From positions 101,207 through 165,206 of the forward strand of contig NZ_SEUI01000006.1 of assembly GCF_008370255.1 (NCBI RefSeq): a DNA stretch of 64,000 nt, in the 5' to 3' direction. The number at the start of each line of letters is the position of its first letter. Positions within the stretch are counted from its first letter, which is position 1. Source of the stretch: Pseudoalteromonas sp. FUC4 (GTDB taxonomy: Bacteria > Pseudomonadota > Gammaproteobacteria > Enterobacterales > Alteromonadaceae). Of this stretch, positions 1 to 8,532 are shown piece by piece. The notes under the pieces are model-generated. The model was not told the origin of the DNA. It was given only the letters and a program-made list of their open reading frames with translations, and ran no database searches. The translations under genes and the position numbers were made by a program.

Positions 1-75
1 GAAGGTCTTCGTTTTGCTATCCGTGAAGGTGGTCGTACTGTAGGTGCTGGTGTTGTAGCAACTATCGTAGAGTAA
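1..75 (+). CDS. tuf: Elongation factor Tu, C-terminal end (partial)
   Basis: The window opens inside a reading frame that ends at a TAA at 73-75. The last 24 residues (EGLRFAIREGGRTVGAGVVA and four more) are the nearly invariant C-terminus of bacterial EF-Tu, the GTPase that delivers aminoacyl-tRNA to the ribosome. Only domain 3 residues are present. In E. coli tufA closes the str operon near the same yhe/slyX/fkpA genes that follow here, so this is probably the tufA-type copy. A terminator follows about 25 bases downstream. Confidence 0.95.
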   Translation, partial: EGLRFAIREGGRTVGAGVVATIVE

Positions 76-101
76 TAATTAACTTTTAAGTTAATTGTTA
101 G

Positions 102-128
102 AAAAAGGTCACTTAGGTGGCCTTTTTT
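102..128 (+). terminator. Intrinsic terminator after tuf
   Basis: An 11-bp stem (left arm 102-112, loop TTAG at 113-116, right arm 117-127) contains one G-T pair and ends in a T run, so it reads as a rho-independent terminator for the tuf transcript. Confidence 0.85.
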
Positions 129-212
129 AATGCCTGAAGAAAAGTGATTGGCTTTTCGTTATAATTTTCTTGGCGTAGTTTGGATTGAGTTTTATGAAAC
201 CTGAGGAAAAGA

Positions 213-284
213 TTGCTGAAAATAACTACGCAGTTAATGGACTATTTAATACGTTAAAATGATCATGCTTTTAATAAAATTGGT
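213..284 (-). repeat. Short dispersed element, copy 1 (ACCAATTTTATTAAAA family)
   Basis: On the minus strand this begins ACCAATTTTATTAAAA and continues through ATGATCATT, CGTATTAAATA and TTAACTGCG. It aligns at roughly 85 percent over about 55 bases with the left arm of the element at 48247-48411, and its first 30 bases also match the short element at 52429-52488. No reading frame is present. It lies between tuf and the convergent dipeptidase gene. Confidence 0.7.
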
Positions 285-368
285 ACCAATAAAAAGCACG
301 GCTAGGCCGCGCTTATATTGAGTTAGCTCTTGGTCTTTTAGCCAATTACTAATATATGCTAAAAAGCT

Positions 369-1565
369 TTAATGCTTTTTCGCATATTCTTCAGCTTGTT
401 TTAAAACTCTTAATAAATTACCGCTAAGAATCTTTTTAATATCAGCATCGCTGTAATCTCTATCCATTAAACCTTGGACAAGATTTGGGTAGCTAGATAC
501 ATCTTTTAAACCGATAGGTAATGAATCACCCACGCCATCGTAGTCGGAACCAATACCAACATAATCAATACCAATTAGTTCAACAACATGGTCAATATGA
601 TCCAGCACCTGTTCAAGGCTTGCATATGGGTATGGGTTTTTAGCGCGATACGCAGCATCAAAATCTTTACTTAGCTTGGTGCCTTCTTTTTTAGCTGACT
701 CTTTTGTACTTTTTAATTGCTTGCCCCAGCTACCTGCTTTAGCGGTGACAAAGCTTGAGCCAAAGTTAATTTGAATAACACCGCCATTTTCTTTAAGTGC
801 GAGCAGCATATCGTCATTCATATTACGCTCAAAGCCTGGCGTGTATTTACGAAGTGATGAATGTGAGGCAATTACGGGTGTTTTAGATAGATCCATAACC
901 TGATAAAACGCATCATCAGAAATATGTGATACATCAACTAACATACCAATATTATTCATTTCAGTAATTAGCTTTTTACCAAATGGGCTTAAGCCTTTCC
1001 ATTTACGGCGTATATCGTAAGACGAATCCGAAATATGGTTGCTTTGCGAGTGCGCTAGCGTGATGTAGCGAATACCACGGTCGTAAAAGTGCTGAAGGTT
1101 TTTCATATCACCTTCGATTGGAGAGCCATTTTCCATACCCATGGCTATAGACAGCTTACCTTGTTTAAATTGCTCTTCTATATCAGTGCTTGAGCTCGCA
1201 ATAGCAAACTTATCGGGTGCGCGCTGGGCTATGGCTTCCATGCTATCAATCATTTGATTGGCTAGCTGGTAGCTTTTTCCTTTACCCTCAAACTCTAAAT
1301 GCGCAGGAATATAAATCGACATAAACGGTGCGTTTAAACCGCCTTTTACAGCGCGAGGATAGTCAAAATCGCCATCATTAGTTGCTTTGGTTACATCAAC
1401 CCAGCTTTCGTGAATTCGATAAGGTACGTCAATATGGGTATCAATTAAAATGGTATCTTTAGCGAGTTTAATTGCCTTGTCAGATGCAGTTATTGTTTGT
1501 TCTGCTTGGGCTTGGCTAGTTAAAGCTAGTGATATGGCTACCACTAGAGTGCTGAGTTTTATCAT
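369..1565 (-). CDS. Secreted dipeptidase, peptidase M19 (membrane dipeptidase) family
   Basis: A 398-residue zinc dipeptidase that should cleave dipeptides in the periplasm. Residues 1-22 form a signal peptide ending QAQA. The metal ligands His44 and Asp46 are visible in DTHIDVPYR, followed by the bridging Glu in GMENG, a His in DVSHIS, another in IASHSS, and the GIGSDYDG motif. These are the M19 signatures in the expected order. I chose the ATG at 1565 because AAGAG precedes it and it opens a normal signal peptide; the upstream in-frame ATG at 1592 has no ribosome binding site. It is the last gene of the leftward yhe block, 64 bases after yheU. Confidence 0.9.
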   Translation of the reverse strand: MIKLSTLVVAISLALTSQAQAEQTITASDKAIKLAKDTILIDTHIDVPYRIHESWVDVTKATNDGDFDYPRAVKGGLNAPFMSIYIPAHLEFEGKGKSYQLANQMIDSMEAIAQRAPDKFAIASSSTDIEEQFKQGKLSIAMGMENGSPIEGDMKNLQHFYDRGIRYITLAHSQSNHISDSSYDIRRKWKGLSPFGKKLITEMNNIGMLVDVSHISDDAFYQVMDLSKTPVIASHSSLRKYTPGFERNMNDDMLLALKENGGVIQINFGSSFVTAKAGSWGKQLKSTKESAKKEGTKLSKDFDAAYRAKNPYPYASLEQVLDHIDHVVELIGIDYVGIGSDYDGVGDSLPIGLKDVSSYPNLVQGLMDRDYSDADIKKILSGNLLRVLKQAEEYAKKH

Positions 1566-1629
1566 GTTTTGGCTCTTTGGGTAAAAAGCCATTGTGTACG
1601 TTCAATTCAAAAGTTACAAGTACTACGCC

Positions 1630-1884
1630 TTAATCAAACGACTGTGCTTGATGCTCTTCACTTTGCAGCGCTTTAAATTCTCCTTTTGAAATTATAGTTA
1701 CAGACTCGTGTAATTCTGAGAAAAACACCATCGCTTCGCCGCTTTTTAGTTGTTGGTTAACCTGAGCAACTTTGCTTTCAATCGTTATTTCTTGCTCGCC
1801 ATAATCAGTGCCTTCGCGCAGTACATAACTTTCAATTAAATTATAAAGAGTGTCTTTATCGAGTTGTTCAAAAGGGATAATCAT
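1630..1884 (-). CDS. yheU: YheU family protein (UPF0270)
   Basis: An 84-residue soluble protein very close to E. coli YheU: the block [18 protein letters not shown] and the following [14 protein letters not shown] and ELHESVTI segments are shared. The biochemical function is unknown. Its ATG overlaps the TAA of yheT by one base (TAATG), so the two are translationally coupled, as in the E. coli yheT-yheU pair. The last dozen residues are polar and not conserved. Confidence 0.9.
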   Translation of the reverse strand: MIIPFEQLDKDTLYNLIESYVLREGTDYGEQEITIESKVAQVNQQLKSGEAMVFFSELHESVTIISKGEFKALQSEEHQAQSFD

Positions 1885-2873
1885 TACTGCTTGTTACTCG
1901 CTTTATTTAATATGTGTTGGCCAAAATAATACGGCACGGCTTTCTCTAACCAAAATACAGGTTTAAAAGGGTTGTTACCGCTAATAAAACCTACATGGCC
2001 GCCTTTCTCTGAGACGCACAGCGTAACATGCTCACTGACATCTTGCCTACTCGGTACGGCTTTAATAGAGAGCATGGGGTCGTCTTTAGCGTGAATAATA
2101 AGCGTAGGAATAGCGATGTCTTTTAAATACGGCATAGCACTGGCTTTACGGTAGTAATCGTGTGCGTTTTCAAAACCGTGTAACGGTGCTGTAAGTTGGT
2201 TATCAAACTCTAATAAATCATCAATATTCATTAATTGATCGGTAGTTATAGGAATTTGCTGCTTAATTTGCGGCAATTTACGTTGCATCGACTTTTTCAT
2301 TCGATCGAGCAGATATTTTTGGTAAATTTTACCTAAACTTTTACGAATAACATCACTTGATGACGACAAATCATAAGGCGCTGATACCACTGCAGCTGCA
2401 TTGAGCGGGCAGTTTGTATTCTCTTCGCCTAAGTACTTAGCAAGCACATTACCACCAAGCGAAAAGCCTACGGCAACCATCGCTCTATTTGGGTATTGCT
2501 GCTTTAAATGATTAATAAAAAAAGCTAAATCGGCGGTATCACCACTGTGATAAGCACGTGGAAGGCGATTTACTTCGGTTGAGCAGTTTCTAAAGTGCAT
2601 AAGCACAACTGCATAACCTTGTTTTTTTAAGGCCTTCATCATGCCTTTGGCATAAAAGCTATTTATATTGCCTTCGAGTCCGTGTAAAACAACGGCTAGT
2701 GGTGCGGTTTCATTATGTGGAAGTGACCATGCAAGCTCAATAAAGTCACCATCAGGTGTATCAAGTTGCTCAAGTTCGTAGGACGTATTGTGAAATGGGC
2801 GGAAAAAACGCGGCATTATGGTCTGAACGTGACGATTGGTCATCCACCATGCTGGTTTGAACTGAGAGATCAT
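1884..2873 (-). CDS. yheT: YheT family alpha/beta hydrolase
   Basis: An alpha/beta-hydrolase of the YheT/ABHD1-3 family, about 329 residues. The N-terminal [12 protein letters not shown] and PDGDF segments are family hallmarks. The nucleophile elbow is GFSLGG, with an acid in HAKDDP and a histidine in KGGHVGF, giving a complete Ser-Asp-His triad. The natural substrate is not known. The ATG at 2873 is preferred over an in-frame GTG at 2888, but neither has a clear ribosome binding site. It is coupled to yheU downstream. In E. coli yheS lies directly next to it; here a small membrane protein gene and repeats separate them. Confidence 0.88.
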   Translation of the reverse strand: MISQFKPAWWMTNRHVQTIMPRFFRPFHNTSYELEQLDTPDGDFIELAWSLPHNETAPLAVVLHGLEGNINSFYAKGMMKALKKQGYAVVLMHFRNCSTEVNRLPRAYHSGDTADLAFFINHLKQQYPNRAMVAVGFSLGGNVLAKYLGEENTNCPLNAAAVVSAPYDLSSSSDVIRKSLGKIYQKYLLDRMKKSMQRKLPQIKQQIPITTDQLMNIDDLLEFDNQLTAPLHGFENAHDYYRKASAMPYLKDIAIPTLIIHAKDDPMLSIKAVPSRQDVSEHVTLCVSEKGGHVGFISGNNPFKPVFWLEKAVPYYFGQHILNKASNKQ

Positions 2874-2935
2874 GTTTGTACTACGCACTTTGTATTAAAC
2901 GAAAAGCTAGTGTATCAAATTTTTCGCTTCAGAAA

Positions 2936-2976
2936 ATAAAAAGCGCCTAACTAGTAAACTAATAAGGCGCTTTAGT
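2936..2976 (-). terminator. Terminator after the small membrane protein gene
   Basis: Arms at 2940-2948 and 2965-2973 (AAAGCGCCT / AGGCGCTTT) form a 9-bp stem. On the minus strand the stem is followed by TTTTTATTTTC, so it terminates leftward transcription from the 48-residue gene at 2986-3132. Confidence 0.75.
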
Positions 2977-2985
2977 GCGTCGTGC

Positions 2986-3132
2986 TTAATTTTGTTCGGG
3001 AATTTCTGCATCATGTATTTTTTTCAAAAAGAAAAAAGCAAAAAAGATACACAAAGAAACAACGATGGTTAAAAACCCAAAAGACATAAATAAAACTGGA
3101 TCTGTAAAAAAGTCTCTAAAGAATACGCTCAT
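2986..3132 (-). CDS. Small single-span membrane protein, DUF3149-like
   Basis: A 48-codon gene that a length cutoff of 60 would miss. The start ATG at 3132 has a strong GGGAGC ribosome binding site 6 bases upstream. The protein starts MSVFFRDFFTDPVLF, continues with one hydrophobic helix of about 22 residues rich in Phe, Val and Ile, and ends with a short charged tail. The pattern of a short amphipathic start with DFFTDPV, one helix and a KK flank resembles DUF3149 proteins of unknown function. It has its own terminator. The family assignment is from memory; the gene call itself is well supported. Confidence 0.75.
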   Translation of the reverse strand: MSVFFRDFFTDPVLFMSFGFLTIVVSLCIFFAFFFLKKIHDAEIPEQN

Positions 3133-3342
3133 GAGTTGCTCCCCTCGTTGTTGATGGGTTAATCATAGGCAGTGTTTGCAGGTCGCAACGTGATCGAGAT
3201 CAAGTTATTTTTCTAAGCAGGTGTAGGAGTGAAGCTAAGTTGATTTAGATCATGTTTTAAGGGTTGGTAAGATATTACCACTGAGAGCTAAGAGAGTTTT
3301 TCCTTAAAAAGTAGTGAGTTGATCGTAACTCATTTTTCCACT

Positions 3343-3432
3343 TTATTTAAAAGCGTAGCGCTTTAAACATTTTTGAGTAAAACACTTAAAGATTTTTTGC
3401 ACAAAGAGAAAAGAATGAGAAGTAAATGAGGG
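3343..3432 (+). repeat. Dispersed intergenic repeat, copy A
   Basis: This contains TTTAAAAGCGTAGCGCTT, then TTGAGTAAAACACTTAAAG and ATTTTTTGCACAAAGAGAA, followed by a purine-rich tail. The same ordered blocks recur at 3505-3589 and 40867-40962. No coding potential was seen. Confidence 0.6.
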
Positions 3433-3504
3433 GAGAGCAATAAACTACTTGAGCCAAATAATTGCTCAATATTTATATTTTTACCTGGATAATCTAGTTT
3501 TTTT

Positions 3505-3589
3505 CCTCTAAAAGCGAAACGCCTCTTAACCTCTTTGTGAGTAAATTACTTGAAGGTTTTTTGCACAAAGAAAATAAGAAATGGAGGAG
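3505..3589 (+). repeat. Dispersed intergenic repeat, copy B
   Basis: Ordered blocks CCTCTAAAAGCG, CTCTTAACCTCTTTGTGA, GTAAATTACTTGAAGG and TTTTTTGCACAAAG, then a purine-rich tail. This closely matches copy C at 40867-40962 and less closely copy A at 3343-3432. Confidence 0.7.
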
Positions 3590-3607
3590 GGTATAAAAAC
3601 TAATACC

Positions 3608-4030
3608 CTAAGTGGCTTTCACATATAGCTCAATGTTGTTTGGCTCTGAAAGTTTGACTAATTCAAGCTCATTTACTGTTTCAATCAACATTTGTTGCTG
3701 TTGTTTTTCAAGCTTCAGCTCAGCGCTTAGCAACTCTGCGCGTATTGTGGCGTAATCACTTGTCGCATTCTGGTTAGCTTTTAAATAGCTACGAGCAGCG
3801 CGCAGAGGTTGTAATGCGTGAGTATCAAACTCACTAATTGCGTCTATCAACTCATTTAACTGTTGGGTATTAATACTTAAATTTAATGAGTCTAAATAAA
3901 GCAGTAATAAGCATAAATTAACGTTTTTTCCTTGCTGGTTTTGTAGTGCCAGCAAGGTGGTTTGTTGCTCAGGCTTTGCGTACAAGGTGCACGCAAACTG
4001 CCAAAAATGGTCGCTATTGAGCAAGTTCAT
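3608..4030 (-). CDS. TIGR02444 family protein (unknown function)
   Basis: A 140-residue soluble, largely helical protein starting MNLLNSDHFWQFACTLYAKP. The N-terminal FWxFAxxLY pattern, the NVNLCLLLLYLD segment and the Leu-rich helices fit the TIGR02444/DUF2390 family, which has no known function and is commonly encoded right after yheS. The ATG at 4030 overlaps the 3' end of yheS by 17 bases, which implies translational coupling. The longer in-frame start at 4090 would add 20 Lys-rich residues encoded inside yheS and is unlikely. Confidence 0.8.
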   Translation of the reverse strand: MNLLNSDHFWQFACTLYAKPEQQTTLLALQNQQGKNVNLCLLLLYLDSLNLSINTQQLNELIDAISEFDTHALQPLRAARSYLKANQNATSDYATIRAELLSAELKLEKQQQQMLIETVNELELVKLSEPNNIELYVKAT

Positions 4031-5936
4031 CGGCGAATGCCTGCTCTTTTTCTTCCATTTCTTCAAGTGCCATAAGTAGCTCTTCTTCAACGTCGTTAAG
4101 TTTAGGTGTAAGCGTTGCTTGCTTAGCTAATAACTCTTTAAGCTTGGCTTTGTTATCGTCGTTGTAGAGTTCGTTATCACCTAAGGTCACTTCCACTTCA
4201 CTTAATTCAGCGGTGAATTTATCGAGTTGCTTTTCAAGCTTTTCAATTTGCTTTTTAAGTGGCTGAGTGGCCTTTCTAAACTCAGCCTCTAAGCGTTTTT
4301 GCTCTTTGCGGTTAACACCTTGATTTGCTTTAGGCTCGTCGCTTTGCTGCGCTTTAACCGCTTCTTTATTGGCATTGAGTAACCATTGGTAATACGCATC
4401 TAAGTCGTAACCAAACTGAGTTACTTTGCCATCATCTACAAGATAAAACTCATCAGCGGTGTTTTTAAGCATATGGCGATCATGCGATACGGTAACCATA
4501 GCGCCTTCAAAGCCTTGCAGTGCCATAACAAGTGCATGGCGCATTTCTAAATCAAGGTGGTTAGTTGGCTCATCAAGTAGTAATAAGTTTGGTTTTTGAT
4601 ACACCAACATGGCAAGTACTAAACGGGCTTTTTCGCCGCCCGAAAAAGGAGCTACAGGCTCAAGGGCTTTATCGCCAATAAAGGCAAAGCCACCTAAAAA
4701 GTCACGTAGTGATTGCTCAGTGGCTTTTGGGTCGAGGCGTTGTAAGTGCATTATTGCACTGGCTTTTAAATCAAGAGATTCAAGTTGATGCTGCGCAAAG
4801 TAACCAATATTTAATCCGTGATGCTGAACAACTTCACCAGCTTGCGGCTCTAAATCACCAGAAAGCAGTTTAATTAGCGTTGATTTACCCGCGCCATTTC
4901 GACCTAATAAAGCAATTCGGCTACCTGGTACAAGGTTTAGCTCTATATTATTTAAAATGGTGACGTCACCATAACCCGCTTTGGCTTTATCTATTGTCAT
5001 TAGTGGGTTTGGCAATGCTTTTGGCTCTGCAAACTCAAAGTTAAACGGCGAGTCGGCATGTGCTGGCGCTAGTTTTTCCATGCGTTCAAGCGCTTTCACA
5101 CGGCTTTGTGCTTGTTTTGCTTTACTGGCTTTTGCTTTAAAGCGCGTTATAAACTGCTCAAGGTGAGCAATTTGATCTTGTTGCTTATCAAACATTGCTT
5201 GTTGTTGTAGTAAGCGCTCTGCTTTTTGGCGCTCAAACTGCGAGTAGTTACCTTTGTACACGTTGATAAGTTGCTTATCTACGTGCCAAATTTGATCAAC
5301 CACCGCATCTAAAAACTCACGGTCATGCGATATAAGTACAAGGGTGCCGGTGTAAGCACGCAAAAAGCGTTCAAGCCAATAAACGGCATCTAAATCAAGG
5401 TGGTTTGTTGGCTCATCGAGTAATAGTAAATCGGCGTCGCGTATTAATGCTTGGGCAAGGTTTAAACGCATACGCCAACCACCAGAGAACGAGCTTACAG
5501 GGTTTTCTATTAGGTTATTGGCAAAGCCTAAGCCGTGTAATAGCTCACCGGCGGTTGATTCAATGCTGTAGCCTTTAATGTTTTCAAGCTGAATATGTAC
5601 TTTGGCTTGTGTGTCGCCATCGTTGTTTTTCTCGGCCTCACGCAGTGCTATACGCATTGCGTAGTATTCTGGGTGACCTTGAAGTACATAATCAATTGCG
5701 CTTATTTCAAGGGCAGGTGTCTCTTGCTTAACAGAGGCGATAGACCAATCTTTTGGAATGCTGCAGTTACCGGCATCCAGTTGTAGTTCTGATTTTAGTA
5801 AACCAAATAACGTTGATTTTCCACAGCCATTAGCGCCAACAAGGCCTACTTTGTGTTCTGGAAATAACGTAGCTGATGCGTTTTTTAATAAGGCTTTACC
5901 GCCACGAAGTAGTTCTATTTCTGAGATTTGGATCAT
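4014..5936 (-). CDS. yheS: ABC-F family ATPase YheS
   Basis: A 640-residue cytoplasmic protein with two ABC ATPase domains and no membrane segments, typical of ribosome-acting ABC-F factors. The first Walker A is GANGCGKST (34-42), followed by signature FSGGWRMRLNLAQAL and Walker B LLLLDEPTNHLDLD. The second half has GRNGAGKST, FSGGEKARL and another LLLLDEPTNHLDL. A basic, Gln-rich linker joins the domains, and a charged coiled coil of about 90 residues forms the C-terminus, as in YheS. It heads a leftward unit with the TIGR02444 gene and lies divergent from yheV. Confidence 0.93.
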   Translation of the reverse strand: MIQISEIELLRGGKALLKNASATLFPEHKVGLVGANGCGKSTLFGLLKSELQLDAGNCSIPKDWSIASVKQETPALEISAIDYVLQGHPEYYAMRIALREAEKNNDGDTQAKVHIQLENIKGYSIESTAGELLHGLGFANNLIENPVSSFSGGWRMRLNLAQALIRDADLLLLDEPTNHLDLDAVYWLERFLRAYTGTLVLISHDREFLDAVVDQIWHVDKQLINVYKGNYSQFERQKAERLLQQQAMFDKQQDQIAHLEQFITRFKAKASKAKQAQSRVKALERMEKLAPAHADSPFNFEFAEPKALPNPLMTIDKAKAGYGDVTILNNIELNLVPGSRIALLGRNGAGKSTLIKLLSGDLEPQAGEVVQHHGLNIGYFAQHQLESLDLKASAIMHLQRLDPKATEQSLRDFLGGFAFIGDKALEPVAPFSGGEKARLVLAMLVYQKPNLLLLDEPTNHLDLEMRHALVMALQGFEGAMVTVSHDRHMLKNTADEFYLVDDGKVTQFGYDLDAYYQWLLNANKEAVKAQQSDEPKANQGVNRKEQKRLEAEFRKATQPLKKQIEKLEKQLDKFTAELSEVEVTLGDNELYNDDNKAKLKELLAKQATLTPKLNDVEEELLMALEEMEEKEQAFADELAQ

Positions 5937-6068
5937 GAATGCGTTACTTTGCTGTGCCCTTGTTAAGTTGGCGCTATCATAACATAGAACTTAATGCTCT
6001 TATCAAGCGTATCAACAAGTGAAGTTATACGATAAAATGACAGCAGTTCAAACCACAGGAAATATGTT

Positions 6069-6272
6069 GTGAGACAAAAGAAGCGATTTATTGCTGGGGC
6101 ATCGTGCCCTGACTGCAAAGCCATGGATACCATGATGCTATACAGAGAACATGATGTTGAAAAAGTAGAGTGTGTTGAGTGTGGTCATAAAATGGCGCAA
6201 CCCGATAACGCTGTTCAGGCGTCTACTCGCCAATTTGAACAAGTAATTGGTGTATTTAAACCGGGCGACTAA
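6069..6272 (+). CDS. yheV: YheV family zinc-ribbon protein
   Basis: A 67-residue protein with a four-cysteine zinc ribbon: CPDC (13, 16) and CVECGH (35, 38). The opening KKRFIAGASCPDC and the ending EQVIGVFKPGD match E. coli YheV; the function is unknown. The start is GTG at 6069, preceded by AGGAA. An ATG five bases earlier is out of frame and stops after two codons. It is divergent from yheS and convergent with slyX. Confidence 0.88.
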   Translation: MRQKKRFIAGASCPDCKAMDTMMLYREHDVEKVECVECGHKMAQPDNAVQASTRQFEQVIGVFKPGD

Positions 6273-6304
6273 CCCGGTTTTTTATTGCCTAATTTTTACC
6301 GGTT

Positions 6305-6520
6305 TTAGTAATGCGGTGGAGGCGGCTCAGGTGCTTCAGGCATCATAGACGATGATGACTGAGACTCTTTAATTTTTTCTGCTAGCAGCTCGGTTTGGCG
6401 TTTCATTTTTGCTAACAGCTGTTGGTGCACTTTTATTTCATCATTTAAGACTTCAATCGTTTCGTCTTGAAAAGCCACTTTGGCTTCAAGTTCCATTAAG
6501 CGATGTTCAATTGTGTTCAT
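6305..6520 (-). CDS. slyX: SlyX family protein
   Basis: A 71-residue coiled-coil protein. It begins MNTIEHRLMELEAKVAFQDE, has heptad-spaced hydrophobics to about residue 52, and ends in a proline-rich PEPPPPHY tail that is characteristic of SlyX. The function is unknown. Its start overlaps the 3' end of the WD40 lipoprotein gene by 14 bases, so the two are co-transcribed. The slyX-fkpA proximity is the same as in E. coli. Confidence 0.9.
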   Translation of the reverse strand: MNTIEHRLMELEAKVAFQDETIEVLNDEIKVHQQLLAKMKRQTELLAEKIKESQSSSSMMPEAPEPPPPHY

Positions 6521-7505
6521 TATTCTCTCGTATAATAAATCGCTCTGCGATACCGCTGGAGCTTTCGGTTAACAACGACTTACCGTTATCTGTAAATGCC
6601 ACATCTAGCACCACCGCCGATTTAGGCTTACTGCCTTCGCGCGGGGTAACCTGCCAAGTTTGAATTTTTTCACCGCTTGGTATTTGCCACAAATCAACGC
6701 GCTTATTTGGCGAGCCGGTTGCAAGCAAAGTGCCTTGTTCGTTAAAGCGCACAGCAGTAAAAATTTTCTGACGCGCAATATACTTCAGTTTACTCACAAG
6801 ATCACCTGTAGTCAGCTTCCATACATTTGCTTGTGCCATACTATCGGCCGTAAACGCATAGCGACCTTGTGGATCGAGCGTCACTTGGGTAACACGCGTT
6901 GGGTGATTAAAACGATGAATTACTTGCCCTGTACGTGTATCCCAAAAGTAAGCAACATAATCGTTAGAGCCACTTAAGGCGTAGCGTCCGTTAGGTGATA
7001 GGTCAACGGTGTTAACTTTATCTTGATGACCTAAAAACTCAATACGACGTCCGGTTTCTAGGTTTACAAATACGACAACGCCGTCGCTACGGCCGTATAA
7101 AACACTACGGCCTTGATTGCTAATGGTAATATCGCGAATACTGGCTTTTTGTATTTTGTAATAACCTTTATTTTTGCCTGTGGTTATATCCCACACAGCA
7201 AAGGTGGTTTTTTCGGCGGTAACAGCCACGCTGTTATCAAAAGCAATAGCAACAGCGTACACTAGGCTGTCTTGTGACTGCTGCTGAAACCATTGGTATT
7301 TTAGCACCTGCTGTTGATTATCCCACAGGGCGACCCCATGGTTGATAGAGGAGATCAAACTGTATTTACCATCGTTTGAAACTGTTGATGAAAACGCACC
7401 TTGTGCAGCATGTTCGTAACTTGCTACAGCGTGTTGTTTTTTATCGGTACAGGCGATGGCTAAAAAACAGCTAAATACGATTAAAAAAGTACGAAATATC
7501 GACAT
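6507..7505 (-). CDS. WD40-repeat lipoprotein
   Basis: A 332-residue protein with a lipoprotein signal peptide (FLAIAC, Cys about residue 19), so it is probably membrane-anchored on the periplasmic side. The rest is a WD40 beta-propeller: repeats ending in motifs such as VALWD, FAVWDI, AYFWDT, ANVWKL and VDLWQI are spaced 40-45 residues apart, with GHQDKVNTVDLSPNGRYALSGS as the most canonical unit. It is a likely protein-interaction scaffold; no substrate can be named. It overlaps slyX and is divergent from fkpA. Confidence 0.85.
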   Translation of the reverse strand: MSIFRTFLIVFSCFLAIACTDKKQHAVASYEHAAQGAFSSTVSNDGKYSLISSINHGVALWDNQQQVLKYQWFQQQSQDSLVYAVAIAFDNSVAVTAEKTTFAVWDITTGKNKGYYKIQKASIRDITISNQGRSVLYGRSDGVVVFVNLETGRRIEFLGHQDKVNTVDLSPNGRYALSGSNDYVAYFWDTRTGQVIHRFNHPTRVTQVTLDPQGRYAFTADSMAQANVWKLTTGDLVSKLKYIARQKIFTAVRFNEQGTLLATGSPNKRVDLWQIPSGEKIQTWQVTPREGSKPKSAVVLDVAFTDNGKSLLTESSSGIAERFIIRENNEHN

Positions 7506-7720
7506 ATTACAGGTATTTCCTCTTAACTCTTAGTGACTGAGAGGTTAGACTAGGACGCGTTAAATGCCTAGGTTGTTTGTCTAATCACTGGATATGTTTT
7601 TAGTTTAGCTAACAATATGGAATTTAGTCATTAAACAAGCAGCCTATCATGTGGGCCGTTAATCTTTCACTAGTAATAATACATTAAAATGACAACTGCA
7701 AAGTGTGTCGGAGATTTAAA

Positions 7721-8470
7721 ATGAAAAAGACGATTAGATTGTCATTGATTGCAGCGTCAGTTTTAGCGCTTACAGCTTGTAATCAAGAAGCAAAAAAAGA
7801 ACAAGCTGAAGTTAAATTAGACACTGTAGAACAGCAACAAGCATACGGTATTGGTGCATCTGTAGGTAACTTTTTAAATAAAGACCTAGCAGACAAAACA
7901 GAAATTGGTATTGAACTAGACCAAGCACTTCTAATCCGTGGTTTTGAAGATGCACTTGCTGGTAATGCAAAAATTGATGAAGAAAAAATTCGCGAAGTAT
8001 TAACTGCACTAGATACATCAGTACGTACTAAGCAAGAAGAAAAAGCAAAAGTAGAGTCTGAAAAAAGTAAAGAAGCAGGCGCTAAATACCTAGCTGACAA
8101 CGCTAAAAAAGAAGGCGTTACTGTAACTGAGTCTGGCCTACAGTACGAAGTACTTAGCGAAGGCGATGGCGAAAAGCCAGTAGCAACTGATGTAGTTAAA
8201 GTACACTACAAAGGTACTTTATTAGACGGTACTGAGTTTGATAGCTCATATGCACGTAACGAACCGACAACTTTCCCTCTTAACCGCGTAATTGCGGGTT
8301 GGACTGAAGGTTTACAACTTATGTCAGTGGGTTCTAAGTACAAGTTCACTATTCCTTCAGAGCTTGCTTACGGCGACCGTGATTTAGGTAAGATTCCAGC
8401 TAATTCAACACTTGTATTTGAAGTTGAATTACTTGAAATTCAAAATGAAGAAGCACCAGCAGAACAATAA
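7721..8470 (+). CDS. fkpA: FKBP-type peptidyl-prolyl isomerase, FkpA-like lipoprotein
   Basis: A 249-residue envelope chaperone and prolyl isomerase. The signal peptide ends in LTAC, a lipobox, unlike E. coli FkpA, which is a soluble periplasmic protein. Residues about 35-115 form the helical dimerisation domain (AYGIGASVGNFL, GFEDAL). The FKBP domain follows, with VKVHYKGTLLDGTEFDSSY, VIAGWTEGLQLM and the C-terminal LVFEVELLEI. The ATG at 7721 has GGAG upstream; an earlier in-frame start at 7703 would disrupt the signal peptide. It sits next to slyX as in E. coli and is followed by a strong terminator. Confidence 0.9.
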   Translation: MKKTIRLSLIAASVLALTACNQEAKKEQAEVKLDTVEQQQAYGIGASVGNFLNKDLADKTEIGIELDQALLIRGFEDALAGNAKIDEEKIREVLTALDTSVRTKQEEKAKVESEKSKEAGAKYLADNAKKEGVTVTESGLQYEVLSEGDGEKPVATDVVKVHYKGTLLDGTEFDSSYARNEPTTFPLNRVIAGWTEGLQLMSVGSKYKFTIPSELAYGDRDLGKIPANSTLVFEVELLEIQNEEAPAEQ

Positions 8471-8487
8471 GCTTATTGTGTAAATGC

Positions 8488-8513
8488 AAAAAGGGACCTT
8501 AGGTCCCTTTTTT
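8488..8513 (+). terminator. Intrinsic terminator after fkpA
   Basis: A symmetric stem AAAAGGGACCT / AGGTCCCTTTT is followed by a T run. It is bidirectional in form and also lies downstream of rsd on the other strand. Confidence 0.88.
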
Positions 8514-8532
8514 AATACGTGTAAGTAACGTA

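Larger units (their letters stand above)
3133..3607. other. Gene-free stretch with two repeat copies
   Basis: There is no supported gene in these 475 bases. The stretch holds a possible promoter region for the small gene at 3132 and two copies of a dispersed repeat (listed separately). A small dyad (GGGTAT / ATACCC, 3589-3608) overlaps the stop of the gene to the right, but it has no T run. Confidence 0.6.
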
